Program-made: the position numbers and the translations under genes
Source: Niabella ginsenosidivorans
GTDB taxonomy: Bacteria > Bacteroidota > Bacteroidia > Chitinophagales > Chitinophagaceae
DNA: 64,000 nt
Reading direction: 5' to 3'
Assembly: GCF_001654455.1 (NCBI RefSeq)
Contig: NZ_CP015772.1
Span: 1,302,001-1,366,000 of the forward strand
The notes under the pieces: generated by a model
What the model was told of the DNA's origin: nothing
The model's input: the letters and a program-made list of their open reading frames with translations, nothing else
Database searches by the model: none
In this document: positions 28,535-37,261 of the stretch, piece after piece
Position numbering within the stretch: the first letter of the stretch is position 1
How the letters are laid out: the number at the start of each line of letters is the position of its first letter

Positions 28535-28551
28535 AGGAACAATTGTTTCCT
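28535..28551. promoter_or_regulatory. Near-palindromic operator candidate
   Basis: AGGAACAATTGTTTCCT reads almost the same on both strands (AGGAA-ACAATTGT-TTCCT with one base missing on the left). It lies between the divergent Dyp peroxidase and TauE/moaD genes next to the shared 21-base box. A regulator dimer could bind here; none is identified. Confidence 0.35.
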
Positions 28552-28746
28552 CTTAATATTATAATAATTATTATTGTACACCATTCAATAAGCACCGCTT
28601 TTTGGGCAGTATTACAATACAATTTACTAAAGAATTGACTTATATAATGGGCGGAATTTAACGGGTTCCTGCATTAAAAGACAATAATGCAGATTTTTCC
28701 GGGAAAACCGGTATGTCTTTTCAAAAGTTTCCTTTTGCAGAAGGTA

Positions 28747-28754
28747 TATCTTTG
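28747..28754 (+). promoter_or_regulatory. Putative -7 element of the TauE-moaD-moaE-fdhD-fdhF operon
   Basis: TATCTTTG matches the Bacteroidota -7 consensus TAnnTTTG and lies 41 bases before the TauE/SafE ATG. It is identical to the -7 element of the initiator tRNA gene at 51469. No TTTG is seen 19 bases upstream of it, so the -33 half is weak. Confidence 0.45.
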
Positions 28755-28795
28755 TAACAGTCAGCACCGGATTTAAAATTGTTGATACCTGTACC

Positions 28796-29557
28796 ATGCA
28801 GCACTGGGAATTATTGCTTTTTTTTGGGATCATCGCTTTTATTTATGCTTCTGTGGGGTTTGGCGGCGGATCCAGCTACCTGGCGGTTTTGGCCCTGTAT
28901 GCGCTTCCTTTTAAAGAACTGCGTTTAATAGCGCTGATATGCAATATTATAGTGGTTACCGGTGGTGTTTATATTTATATAAAGAATCATCAGGTACGCT
29001 GGAAAAAGATCCTTCCGCTTGTGGTGCTGAGCGTGCCGATGGCGTATTTAGGCGCAATTGTGCGCATCAGCCAGGATGTTTTTTTTGTTATTCTCGGGTG
29101 CAGCCTGGTTATTGCAGCCGTTCTGTTATGGATAAAGAGCAGCCCTGCTTCCATTGCTGATATAAAGGAACCGCAAAAGAGCAGCTTTATAAAGAACGGC
29201 GCATTGGGGGGTGCTATCGGTTTTTTATCGGGTATGGTAGGCATTGGTGGCGGTATTTTTCTTTCGCCGGTACTGAATTTAATGAAATGGGATACGCCGC
29301 AGAAAGTAGCAGCCACTGCCAGCCTGTTTATACTGGTAAACTCTGTGGCGGGTATTGCAGGGCAGCTTACAAAGCTTCCCGGGGAGATGAATTATTACAG
29401 GATCGTTCTGTTATGCCTGGCGGTTTTTATCGGGGGACAGGCAGGATCCCGGATGGCCATAAAATTCAACCCGCTGGTCATCCGCCGCCTGACGGCCCTG
29501 TTGGTACTGGGCGCCGGGGTGGAAGTTCTGTTCAAACATTTACCTTTGTTTTTTTAA
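28796..29557 (+). CDS. TauE/SafE-family membrane permease
   Basis: A 253-residue protein with about eight hydrophobic segments and the two TauE/SafE halves: IAFIYASVGFGGGSSYLAVLALY at the N-terminus and GALGGAIGFLSGMVGIGGGIFLSPVLNLM in the middle. The family exports sulfite, sulfoacetate or related sulfur anions across the inner membrane. It is the first gene of the moaD-moaE-fdhD operon, 15 bases before moaD. A link with sulfur trafficking for cofactor synthesis, or with an anion substrate of the molybdenum enzyme, is inference. Confidence 0.88.
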   Translation: MQHWELLLFFGIIAFIYASVGFGGGSSYLAVLALYALPFKELRLIALICNIIVVTGGVYIYIKNHQVRWKKILPLVVLSVPMAYLGAIVRISQDVFFVILGCSLVIAAVLLWIKSSPASIADIKEPQKSSFIKNGALGGAIGFLSGMVGIGGGIFLSPVLNLMKWDTPQKVAATASLFILVNSVAGIAGQLTKLPGEMNYYRIVLLCLAVFIGGQAGSRMAIKFNPLVIRRLTALLVLGAGVEVLFKHLPLFF

Positions 29558-29572
29558 ACCGGGTTATAAAAA

Positions 29573-29815
29573 ATGGAAATAGCTGTATTGGCATTTGGTA
29601 TTGTAAAAGAGATCTTCGGGGCAGCATCCGTGCACAGGGAACTGCATGATGGAGCTACGGTACTGGAATTAAAAAACGGGCTGGCAGCTTCTTACCCGGC
29701 TTTGAAGAAATTAAGCACCTGCCTGATTGCTGTAAATAATGAATATGCCGGCGACGACCAGGTCATTCACCCGGATGATGAAATAGCCGTTATTCCACCG
29801 GTAAGCGGCGGGTAA
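29573..29815 (+). CDS. moaD: Molybdopterin synthase sulfur-carrier subunit MoaD
   Basis: An 80-residue ubiquitin-fold protein ending in IPPVSGG. The C-terminal diglycine is the site that becomes a thiocarboxylate and donates sulfur to precursor Z (cPMP). MEIAVLAFGIVKEIFG and YPALKKLSTCLIAVNNEYA fit the family, and the length is normal. It is activated by the MoeB-like protein at 36176 and pairs with MoaE, encoded nine bases downstream. Confidence 0.92.
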   Translation: MEIAVLAFGIVKEIFGAASVHRELHDGATVLELKNGLAASYPALKKLSTCLIAVNNEYAGDDQVIHPDDEIAVIPPVSGG

Positions 29816-29824
29816 AAAGAATGT

Positions 29825-30241
29825 ATGATTGATGTAATTATATCTGACCGGCCACTGGATACTGCTGCCTGCATCAGCAGCGCAACAGATGCAGCATGTG
29901 GCGGTGTGGTTAGTTTTGCCGGCGTTGTAAGGAACAGCACCAACAACAAAAAAGTGCTGCGGCTGGAGTATGAATGTTATGAACCGATGGCGTTGAAGGA
30001 AATGAAGAAAATTGCGAAGGCAGCTATTCGTTTATATGCTGCCCGGAGCATTGTCATTCAACACCGCACCGGTATTTTATATACAGGGGATATTGCTGTG
30101 GTCATTGTAGCAGGCGCACCGCACCGGGAAGCGGCTTTTGATGCCTGCCGCTACGCCATTGATACGCTGAAGCAAACAGTGCCTATATGGAAAAAAGAAG
30201 TTTTTGAGGACGGCGAAGAATGGGTGTCGGCGCATGCATAA
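29825..30241 (+). CDS. moaE: Molybdopterin synthase catalytic subunit MoaE
   Basis: A 138-residue protein with the MoaE pattern: GGVVSFAGVVRNSTNNKKVLRLEYECYEPMALKEM, IVIQHRTGILYTGDIAVVIVAGAPHREAAFDACRYAIDTLKQTVPIWKKE. The Lys residues of the closing VPIWKKE segment and the His/Arg of HRTG form the active site that receives the MoaD C-terminus. It converts cPMP into molybdopterin. It follows moaD by nine bases. Confidence 0.95.
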   Translation: MIDVIISDRPLDTAACISSATDAACGGVVSFAGVVRNSTNNKKVLRLEYECYEPMALKEMKKIAKAAIRLYAARSIVIQHRTGILYTGDIAVVIVAGAPHREAAFDACRYAIDTLKQTVPIWKKEVFEDGEEWVSAHA

Positions 30242-30319
30242 GAACCGCAGCTTTCCTGTTACTGTTGTTTTTTTTTATTAAATTTATAGAGCCGTCTTTT
30301 TTACTTAGAATTATACGGA

Positions 30320-31186
30320 ATGAAACATCCGCAAACAGCATCCATTAAGCAGATCCCCATTCAAAAAGTGAAGGATTTTACAAGCGCCCACCTGTCTGAT
30401 ATTCTTTCCGTTGAGGAGCCGCTTGAAATAAGGATCGGCTATGGCACACCGGGTAACCGGGTAGGAAAAAGCATTTCTGTGACAATGCGCACGCCGGGCA
30501 ACGACCCAGAGCTTGCGGTGGGCTTTTTGTTTACAGAGGGAATTATTGCTTCCGGCGACCAGGTACAGTCAGCTGGGCAGGTGCATATGGAATGCGTATC
30601 GCAAAAGGAAAATATTATCCGGGTAGAGCTGTCGGAAAATTTTATACCTCAGCTGGCACAATCGGACCGGAACTTTTATACTACTTCCAGCTGCGGGGTT
30701 TGCGGCAAAGGCTCTATCCAGTCTATAAGAACGGTTAGCCCTTTCAGCCAACTGGAAAAGCCCCGGCTAAGCCTGGCCGCAGCACTTCTTTACCAGCTAC
30801 CGGCAACATTAAGGGCGGCTCAAAGCGGCTTTGCGGCTACAGGTGGCATCCATGCGTCCGGGCTTTTCACCACCGGCGGAGAGCTGGTCTTGCTGCGTGA
30901 AGATGTGGGCCGGCATAATGCCCTTGATAAGCTCATTGGCAGTGCGCTGACAGATAAGCTGCTTCCGCTGAACCGGCATATTTTGCTTCTTAGCGGAAGG
31001 GCAAGCTTTGAGCTGATTCAGAAGGCAGCGATGGCGGGCATTGCCATTGTTGCTGCTATTGGCGCCCCATCGAGCCTGGCGGTTGATTTAGCCGGGGAAT
31101 TTGATATGACGCTTATCGGCTTTTTGAAGGAGAACCGATTCAATATTTATAACAAAAGCAGCTGTCATGAATTCATTAATCAGTAA
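30320..31186 (+). CDS. fdhD: FdhD, sulfurtransferase for formate-dehydrogenase-type enzymes
   Basis: A 288-residue protein with the FdhD signature: ISVTMRTPGNDPELAVGFLFTEGII, the catalytic loop TTSSCGVCGKGSI (CxxC), ATGGIHASGLF, LREDVGRHNALDKLIG, LLSGRASFELIQKAAMAGI and GAPSSLAVDLA. FdhD moves sulfur from a cysteine desulfurase to the bis-MGD cofactor, which activates formate-dehydrogenase-like molybdoenzymes. Its position between moaE and the FdhF-type gene indicates that the oxidoreductase at 31603 is its client. Length is normal. Confidence 0.95.
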   Translation: MKHPQTASIKQIPIQKVKDFTSAHLSDILSVEEPLEIRIGYGTPGNRVGKSISVTMRTPGNDPELAVGFLFTEGIIASGDQVQSAGQVHMECVSQKENIIRVELSENFIPQLAQSDRNFYTTSSCGVCGKGSIQSIRTVSPFSQLEKPRLSLAAALLYQLPATLRAAQSGFAATGGIHASGLFTTGGELVLLREDVGRHNALDKLIGSALTDKLLPLNRHILLLSGRASFELIQKAAMAGIAIVAAIGAPSSLAVDLAGEFDMTLIGFLKENRFNIYNKSSCHEFINQ

Positions 31187-31236
31187 TCACCATGGATAAA
31201 AACAATCCGTGCATTCGTGGCTAAAAAATAGAAAGA

Positions 31237-31590
31237 ATGAAAATCAGGATTAAAGGTAACTCATTAAGATACCGGTTGACCCGGTCTGAAGTAGCAAAAC
31301 TTTGGGAAGAAGGTTTTTTGGAGGAGCGGACAGCATTTACCGGCAATGCACTGGTGTATGCAATAGAAGCAGTAAGCAGTGATCAGCTTTCCGCCGATTT
31401 TAATGCGAACAGGCTTGTGCTGCATATACCAAAGCAAATGGCTGACGCGTTGTACAATACCGACAAAGTAGGCTTTGAGGATCAGTCCGGTACCGTAAGC
31501 CTGCTTGTGGAAAAAGATTTTGTATGCATTGACAATACAGAGGAAGACCAGAGCGATAATTATCCCAATCCATCCATTTCCTGTCAATAA
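31237..31590 (+). CDS. Small hypothetical protein, DUF7009-like
   Basis: 117 residues, cytoplasmic (no signal peptide): MKIRIKGNSLRYRLTRSEVAKLWEEG, then FTGNALVYAIEAV, LVLHIPKQMADALYNTDKVGFEDQS and an acidic C-terminus with two cysteines. I recall a family of this form (DUF7009) with the opening IKGNSLRYRLT, found next to molybdenum oxidoreductase genes. It sits 50 bases after fdhD and 12 bases before the FdhF-type gene, so it probably assists that enzyme. No function is known to me. Confidence 0.75.
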   Translation: MKIRIKGNSLRYRLTRSEVAKLWEEGFLEERTAFTGNALVYAIEAVSSDQLSADFNANRLVLHIPKQMADALYNTDKVGFEDQSGTVSLLVEKDFVCIDNTEEDQSDNYPNPSISCQ

Positions 31591-31602
31591 AATAATAACA
31601 AG

Positions 31603-34065
31603 ATGAAAGATGAACATCAGATGGAAGATGACAGCCGTTTAAAAAAAAAGGATCATTTCAATGAAAATGGGGGTTTGAAGGACAAGGGCTCTTTGAATGG
31701 GGATGCATATGAAAACGGAAAAGGAAAAAAAGATGATAAAGAACCGGATGCAGAGAACCCATATAAACTTACCGGCCACCTTAAGGTAACGCATGTAGAA
31801 AAAAAGGCTGCGGGCATACCGGCTGTAATAGCTTCTTTTGCCGATCTGATTGAAGAAAAAACGCTCATAAGGGGTACACGCGCTTTATTTAAGATGAACC
31901 AGTTTGGAGGTTTTGACTGCTCCAGCTGTGCCTGGCCCGACCCGGACGATGACCGCTCGCCAATTGCTGAATACTGCGAGAACGGTGCCAAGGCATTGGC
32001 AGAAGAAGCCACTACCAAAAAAGTAACGCCCGAATTTTTCCGGAAAAACTCGGTGTATGAGCTTTCTCAATTGGATGATTACCGGATAGGGAAAATGGGC
32101 CGGCTTACAGACCCGGTATACCTGCCCAAAGGCGGTACGCATTACCAGCCTGTTAGCTGGGAAGATGCGTTCCGGAAAATTGCGGCGCACCTTAATGCAC
32201 TGGATTCGCCGGACGAAGCAGCATTTTATACATCGGGCAGAACAAGCAATGAAGCCTCTTTTGTTTACCAGCTTTTTGCCAAAGAATACGGTACCAACAA
32301 TATGCCGGATTGTTCCAATATGTGCCATGAAACATCCGGATCCGGGCTGCGGCCTACCATCGGCATCGGAAAAGGAACAGTAAAGCTGGAAGATTTTTAC
32401 GATGCGGATGTCGTTATTATCATTGGGCAAAACCCCGGCACCAATGCTCCGCGTATGATGAGCGCGCTGGCAAAGTGTAAAGAAAACGGGGGAAAGATCA
32501 TCGCCATCAATCCTTTGCCTGAAACAGGGCTGATGGGCTTTAGGGATCCACAGGAAATAAAAGGCATCCTGGGGGATGGTGTAAAGCTTGCCGACCTTTA
32601 CCTGCCTGTAAAAATTAACGGGGATATGGCTTTGCTGAAAGCCCTTGAATGGCTGCTGCTTGATTTTGAAAAGAAATCGCCCGGGGAAGTGCTGGACAGG
32701 CAATTCATAGAAGAAAAAACGGTAGGCTATGATGCTTTCATTAAACAGTTTGAAGAATACCAACTGGAGGATCTTGCAGCAGAATCCGGCGTGGCTCCGG
32801 CCCTGCTTTATGACGCGGCCCAGATGATGGCTTTTAAAAAGCGCATCATCATCTGTTGGGGCATGGGCATCACACAACAGCCCAATGGAGTGGATATGGT
32901 AAAAGAGATGCTCAACCTGCTGCTGCTGAAAGGAAGTGTCGGTAAAAAGGGCGCAGGTGTTTGCCCGGTCCGGGGGCACAGCAACGTGCAGGGCAACAGG
33001 ACCATGCTGATTGATGAAAAGCCAACTGATGAGCAGCTGGATCGTCTTGAAAACTTCTTTGGATTTAAGATGCCCCGCAAGCACGGTTATGATGTGGTAA
33101 GGGCTATTAAAGCCATGTACGAAGGGAAGGTGAAAGTGCTGTTCTGTATGGGGGGAAATCTCCTGTCTGCCGCGCCGGACACCACTTACACTGCCAGCGC
33201 TTTAAGAAAGCTGAACCTTTTAGTTTGTGTTTCTACAAAATTGAACCGCGGGCACTTAATTCACGGAAAGGAAGCGCTGATCCTGCCCACTTATTCCCGT
33301 TCAGATTTTGATATAGTGAACGGCGAACTGCAGATCGTAAGCACGGAAAACTCAATGGGCGTGGTGCAGTCGTCAAAAGGTGTTTTAAAGGCGGTGTCTG
33401 ATAACCTGATCAATGAAACACAAATTGTTTGCCGCATGGCAATGGCTACTTTGGGCAGCAGGTCGGTGGTTGACTGGCAGCGTTTCCACGACAGTTATGA
33501 TGCGGTAAGGGACGCTATTGAACAGTGTATTCCCGGTTTTGAGAACTATAATGTACGGGTGCGCCGGAAAGGCGGTTTTTATTTGCCAAATGCAGCAAGG
33601 GATGAGCAGCGTTTTGCAGCGCAATATGATTACCGTGCGCCGTTTACCCTTACGGAAATTCCTGATAACAGGCTGGCTGACGATGAATATATGATGGCGA
33701 CCACCCGCACGCACGACCAGTTTAATACCACTATCTACGGGCTGGAGGATCGTTACCGCGGTGTTCATAACGGGCGCAGGGTGATCTTTATGAACAAAAG
33801 TGATATTGAGAAAGCCGGGTTTAAACCAGGGGAGAAGGTAGACCTGTTCAACTATGACGATGGTATAGAGCGCATTGCCCCGCTGTTTATTATTGTTTCC
33901 TATCCGATACCCAAGCGGAATACGGTTACTTATTTTCCAGAAACCAATGTGCTGGTTTCGATTAATAATGTTGTAAAGGAAAGTAATATGCCGGCGTCAA
34001 AATATGTGAAAATTAAGATCTGCAAACACGATCCTGAAATATACCAACGGATCAACCGGTTGTGA
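31603..34065 (+). CDS. FdhF/YdeP-family molybdopterin oxidoreductase
   Basis: An 820-residue bis-MGD enzyme of the group annotated FdhF/YdeP (formate dehydrogenase H-like alpha subunit). Residues about 100-130 carry GGFDCSSCAWPDPDDDRSPIAEYC, the altered N-terminal cysteine motif of this group. Cofactor-binding segments include FYTSGRTSNEASFVYQLFAKEYGTNNMPDCSNMCHETSG, VIIIGQNPGTNAPRMM, CPVRGHSNVQGNRTM and the C-terminal TTRTHDQFNTTIYGLEDRYRG. The first 50 residues are an unusual, strongly charged low-complexity tail. No twin-arginine signal, so cytoplasmic. Electron partner and substrate are unknown; formate is only a guess from fdhD. Confidence 0.92.
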   Translation: MKDEHQMEDDSRLKKKDHFNENGGLKDKGSLNGDAYENGKGKKDDKEPDAENPYKLTGHLKVTHVEKKAAGIPAVIASFADLIEEKTLIRGTRALFKMNQFGGFDCSSCAWPDPDDDRSPIAEYCENGAKALAEEATTKKVTPEFFRKNSVYELSQLDDYRIGKMGRLTDPVYLPKGGTHYQPVSWEDAFRKIAAHLNALDSPDEAAFYTSGRTSNEASFVYQLFAKEYGTNNMPDCSNMCHETSGSGLRPTIGIGKGTVKLEDFYDADVVIIIGQNPGTNAPRMMSALAKCKENGGKIIAINPLPETGLMGFRDPQEIKGILGDGVKLADLYLPVKINGDMALLKALEWLLLDFEKKSPGEVLDRQFIEEKTVGYDAFIKQFEEYQLEDLAAESGVAPALLYDAAQMMAFKKRIIICWGMGITQQPNGVDMVKEMLNLLLLKGSVGKKGAGVCPVRGHSNVQGNRTMLIDEKPTDEQLDRLENFFGFKMPRKHGYDVVRAIKAMYEGKVKVLFCMGGNLLSAAPDTTYTASALRKLNLLVCVSTKLNRGHLIHGKEALILPTYSRSDFDIVNGELQIVSTENSMGVVQSSKGVLKAVSDNLINETQIVCRMAMATLGSRSVVDWQRFHDSYDAVRDAIEQCIPGFENYNVRVRRKGGFYLPNAARDEQRFAAQYDYRAPFTLTEIPDNRLADDEYMMATTRTHDQFNTTIYGLEDRYRGVHNGRRVIFMNKSDIEKAGFKPGEKVDLFNYDDGIERIAPLFIIVSYPIPKRNTVTYFPETNVLVSINNVVKESNMPASKYVKIKICKHDPEIYQRINRL

Positions 34066-34166
34066 TGTGCGAGGGTTGGCAGGTTCAGGGCGCAACTCGT
34101 CACGCTGGTTCCTTATGTGCGTCGCAAATTGTATTTCCCCGTCACTCCTGGCTAACGCATTCTTCT

Positions 34167-34565
34167 TTAGAGCCCTTCCATATAAAAGACATTAAACTTA
34201 TGGCCATCCGGGTCGGCAAAAACAAAACCGTAATAGCCCTTTCCGAATTCTTCAGGAGGGGAAATGATTTTTCCACCCGCTTTTTCCACTTCTTTTGCCC
34301 AATGATCTGCCTGGTCTTTACTTTCAGCAGAGAGGGTGAAACAAACTTCGGTTACATCTTGTGCGTTGGCTATTTCACTTTTTATATTGTTTTTGAGGAT
34401 GTCTTTCAAAAAAAAGTGTATCACAAAACCATTCTTACCCACCAGGAAGCTGGTAAGTTCCGCATTGGGAGCTCCATTGGGCTTAAATCCAAGTTCAGTA
34501 TAAAATTTTGTTGTTCGCTCTAAATCGCTTGCGGCTAAATTTGCCCATATCATTTTTGGATTCAT
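34167..34565 (-). CDS. VOC-family protein (glyoxalase/bleomycin-resistance-like)
   Basis: 132 residues: MIWANLAASDLERTTKFYTELGFKPNG, FLVGKNGFVIHFFL, EVCFTLSAESKDQADHWAKEVEKAGGKIISPPEEFGKGYYGFVFADPDGHKFNVFYME. The two beta-alpha-beta-beta-beta halves are visible, and the terminal DPDGHKFNVF carries a typical metal-ligand region. Substrate unknown. It converges on the FdhF-type gene and is followed upstream on the same strand by a reductase and an SRPBCC gene, a common small-enzyme cluster in this phylum. Confidence 0.88.
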   Translation of the reverse strand: MNPKMIWANLAASDLERTTKFYTELGFKPNGAPNAELTSFLVGKNGFVIHFFLKDILKNNIKSEIANAQDVTEVCFTLSAESKDQADHWAKEVEKAGGKIISPPEEFGKGYYGFVFADPDGHKFNVFYMEGL

Positions 34566-34715
34566 ATCATTAAAATTTAGAAAGTTTCAGATTGGATGCA
34601 CCTGCCTGATCTTTCATGAACGGTATATTGTTTTTGCGGTTTCAGCATCCGGCCGGGGCGCTTTTGATTTGAGCAGGCATCCCTGTAAACGTTTGGATTG
34701 TCACCTTAAACTGTT

Positions 34716-35300
34716 TTAAGGCAGCCGGTAGGTGGCAATAATGACACCGGTATCTGCAGCCACGGTATCAACTAACCGCAGCCTGGTTAACTGTTTACTA
34801 TCCTTAAAAAGCTGATGTCCCTTTCCAAGCACCAGCGGGTGGATCTGCAATAAATATTCATCAATCAGATCCTGCTGCATCAGCGACCGGACCAGTATAC
34901 CACTGCCAAAAATGATCAGTGTTTTGTTGTGCTCCTTTTTGAGCTTGGCAATGCTGCCGGCGGCATCGCCTGCCAGCAAAGTGGAATGCTCCCAGGGAAG
35001 CTTATAATCAGGGTTGTGAGAAACAACAAATTTCTGAACACTCGTAAGCGCCTGTGCCATAGGATGAGCGGGTTGCCGTACATGCCAGGCTTCATAAAGA
35101 TCTTCGTATGTTATGCGCCCTGCAAGCAACGACCAGCCGCCGCCCATATATTTACCGACCACTTTTTGTATTTCAGGATCATTCCCTGCTACCGCCCAAC
35201 CACCGTATTCAAAACCATCGCGGGTATCCTCGTCCGGGCGGCCGGGTGCCTGCATCACACCATCGAGCGTCAGGGCCTCAACTGCTATTATTTTGCTCAT
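34716..35300 (-). CDS. Dihydrofolate reductase-family protein (RibD C-terminal-like)
   Basis: 194 residues: IIAVEALTLDGVMQAPGRPDEDT, GGWSLLAGRITYEDLYEAW, KFVVSHNP, IAKLKKEHNKTLIIFGSGILVRSLMQQDLIDEYLLQIHPLVLGKGHQLF. This matches the YyaP/YwjB-type group that shares the NADPH-binding fold of the RibD reductase domain and dihydrofolate reductase. The physiological substrate is not known. It is separated from the SRPBCC gene by nine bases, so co-transcribed with it. Confidence 0.9.
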   Translation of the reverse strand: MSKIIAVEALTLDGVMQAPGRPDEDTRDGFEYGGWAVAGNDPEIQKVVGKYMGGGWSLLAGRITYEDLYEAWHVRQPAHPMAQALTSVQKFVVSHNPDYKLPWEHSTLLAGDAAGSIAKLKKEHNKTLIIFGSGILVRSLMQQDLIDEYLLQIHPLVLGKGHQLFKDSKQLTRLRLVDTVAADTGVIIATYRLP

Positions 35301-35309
35301 CCGGAAAGG

Positions 35310-35729
35310 TCAATGGGTTTCTGTATAAGTCTTAAAATTGTCCAGTATTGCCTGCCAGCCTTGTTGTTGCATGGCTACGGGGTTTTCATTTTCTGCTTCA
35401 AACAAGGTTGTTGTTTTTGTTTTATCGCCCGCCTCTTCAAAAGTGATCGTTACTTTTCTGCCATCCGCTATAGTATATACTATTTTTTTACCGTCAATGA
35501 TCTCATCATACACTGCTTCAAAATCAAAGCCGGCGCTGCCGTCTTTTGCTTCCATGCGGGCAGTATATTTCCCGCCTGCTTTTAAATCGTTTACTGCACG
35601 TGGGCAATACCAATCATCTGAAGCAAAATTCCAACGGGTAATATGCCCGGGGTCTGTATAATATTCCCAAACCTTTGCTGCATCAGCGTTTATGATAGTT
35701 TGTACGGAGATCTCCTGTCTTTTTTTCAT
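35310..35729 (-). CDS. SRPBCC/AHSA1-like domain protein
   Basis: 139 residues from ATG 35729, preceded by AAGGATACA; an ATG eight codons upstream lacks a ribosome site. Sequence: ISVQTIINADAAKVWEYYTDPGHITRWNFASDDWYCPRAVNDLKAGGKYTARMEAKDGSAGFDFEAVYDEII, then KVTITFEEAGDKTKTTTLFEAE and QQGWQAILDNFKTYTE. This is the START-like helix-grip fold of AHSA1-type proteins, whose ligands are mostly unknown. It starts a three-gene minus-strand cluster. A possible -7 element TACTTTTG lies about 110 bases upstream (35839-35846, minus strand). Confidence 0.88.
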   Translation of the reverse strand: MKKRQEISVQTIINADAAKVWEYYTDPGHITRWNFASDDWYCPRAVNDLKAGGKYTARMEAKDGSAGFDFEAVYDEIIDGKKIVYTIADGRKVTITFEEAGDKTKTTTLFEAENENPVAMQQQGWQAILDNFKTYTETH

Positions 35730-35753
35730 TGTATCCTTTTTTTTAATGAGCAA

Positions 35754-36175
35754 TCCTGCTTTTCAGTTATGTTTATGCCCTTGTGCATGATAATACCAAC
35801 AAAGTCAGTCATGTCAGCCTGTTAACTCACGGGCAATACAAAAGTAGCAATGGAAATAAAAGATAATGATATGGGTTTACGGCATTTTAAAGGGGCAATT
35901 GCGGCAAAAGGGCCTTTTAATACTAAAGATGTTTCGCGCTAGCCGGAAAGGCGGTACCGGCATTTTAGAGAACTTGTCAATAACAGGCACTCATAAAAGC
36001 GCTGCATTTAAGCCTGCCGGCAGGGAGTTCATTGGTCCGATCATTTGAGCTGAACATTCAGAACGGGAGACCTCATCTGTTATAGAGGCTTTTCCATTGC
36101 TGCCGCTATCGCGGCATCCGGTCGGTCCCGATGGCTATCAGATGGCGCCCTTAGGTACACTCATTTCCAGTAACT
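35754..36175. other. Gene-free gap of about 420 bases
   Basis: No convincing gene. It contains the possible minus-strand -7 element of the SRPBCC gene (TACTTTTG, 35839-35846). A 60-codon open frame at 35866 has no recognisable features. Confidence 0.5.
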
Positions 36176-37234
36176 TTATGTTATTATTTTTTCTATACCC
36201 CCCTTTAATGAGTATACAGTTACATCAGGAAAATGTTCTTTGATCAGCCGTACAGCAATGGCACTCCGGCTGCCCGAAGCGCAATAACAGATGACGGGAC
36301 CGGAAAAAGAAAGCCCGTCTAAATGATCGCTCAATTCATCAAGCGGAATATTTTTTCCGCCAATATTAAAGTGCTCATGTTCTTTTTTGGTGCGCACATC
36401 TATCAATTGATGATTGCTGGCTTGCTGCAAATCGGTAAAGCTGATGGTTGCAACGGTTACAGGCAGCTCCGTAATTTTTACATCCGGTCTTTTTTTCAGA
36501 TGAATGATACGGGTGCTGCCGTCCCGGGCATTGATCATCCATAATTTCCCGGCCAGCAGTTCCTCAGCCCCGGTAAAATATTTTATGGCTTCGTTTGCCT
36601 GCATACAACCCACAATGCCTGCCAGGGTTGGGATTACCCCACCTTTGGCACAGTTGGGCACCTGCGCTTTTTCTGCATCAGGAAACGCATCCCGGTAATT
36701 GGGTGAATAGCTGCCGTCCTGCTGCAATACATTCCAGATGCTCATCTGCCCTTCATACTGATAGATAGCGCCATATATCAAAGGTCTGCCGGACAGCACG
36801 CAGGCATCATTTAATAAATATTTTGTTTCAAAGTTGTCTGTTCCTTCTATCACCAGGTCAACCTCTGCGATCAGCTCCATGATATTGGATGCCGTAATAC
36901 GGAAAGGATAGGAGATCAGGTTGGCCGATGGATTTTGCTGTTGTAGCTTTTTAGAGGCTACCTCAGCTTTCAGCAGGCCCAGATCCTGCGGTGTATATAA
37001 AAGCTGGCGGTGCAGGTTGCTTTCTGCCACCGTATCATCATCTGCAATGCAGATTGTGCCTATACCGGCTGCTGCCAGGTATTGCGCAGCAGGGCAGCCC
37101 AGGCCACCGGCTCCTACAATCAGTACCCGGGCCTTTTGCAAAAGCTGTTGAGCACTTTTCCCGAAACCCGGCAGGGCCATCTGGCAATGGTAACGTTCAA
37201 AGTAATCGGTCATTGCGGTTGATTGCTTTACCAA
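36176..37234 (-). CDS. moeB: MoeB/ThiF-family adenylyltransferase fused to a rhodanese domain
   Basis: 352 residues. Residues 10-245 are the E1-like domain: ARVLIVGAGGLGCPAAQYLAAAGIGTICIADDDTV, SNLHRQLLY, DLVIEGTDNFETKYLLNDACV, GMQ-like IYQYEGQMSIW, PNCAKGGVIPTLAGIVGCMQANEAIK. Residues about 265-350 are a rhodanese domain with LIDVRTKKEHEHFNIGGKNIP and the active-site loop CYCASGSRS. It should adenylate and help sulfurate the C-terminus of MoaD. The two CxxC zinc pairs of Escherichia coli MoeB are missing (SPNYRDAFPD where CYRC would be). The start may be the second ATG (MTDYFERYHCQ). Confidence 0.9.
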   Translation of the reverse strand: MVKQSTAMTDYFERYHCQMALPGFGKSAQQLLQKARVLIVGAGGLGCPAAQYLAAAGIGTICIADDDTVAESNLHRQLLYTPQDLGLLKAEVASKKLQQQNPSANLISYPFRITASNIMELIAEVDLVIEGTDNFETKYLLNDACVLSGRPLIYGAIYQYEGQMSIWNVLQQDGSYSPNYRDAFPDAEKAQVPNCAKGGVIPTLAGIVGCMQANEAIKYFTGAEELLAGKLWMINARDGSTRIIHLKKRPDVKITELPVTVATISFTDLQQASNHQLIDVRTKKEHEHFNIGGKNIPLDELSDHLDGLSFSGPVICYCASGSRSAIAVRLIKEHFPDVTVYSLKGGIEKIIT

Positions 37235-37261
37235 TAATTAATAATCTTTTATTCAATTTAT

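Noticed and set aside
31192-31224. Eleven-codon mini-frame (MDKNNPCIRG) between fdhD and the next gene
   Set aside because: Too short to judge and without a ribosome site.
34062-34523. Plus-strand open frame after the FdhF-type gene
   Set aside because: It lies antisense to a clear VOC-family gene and has no domain features.
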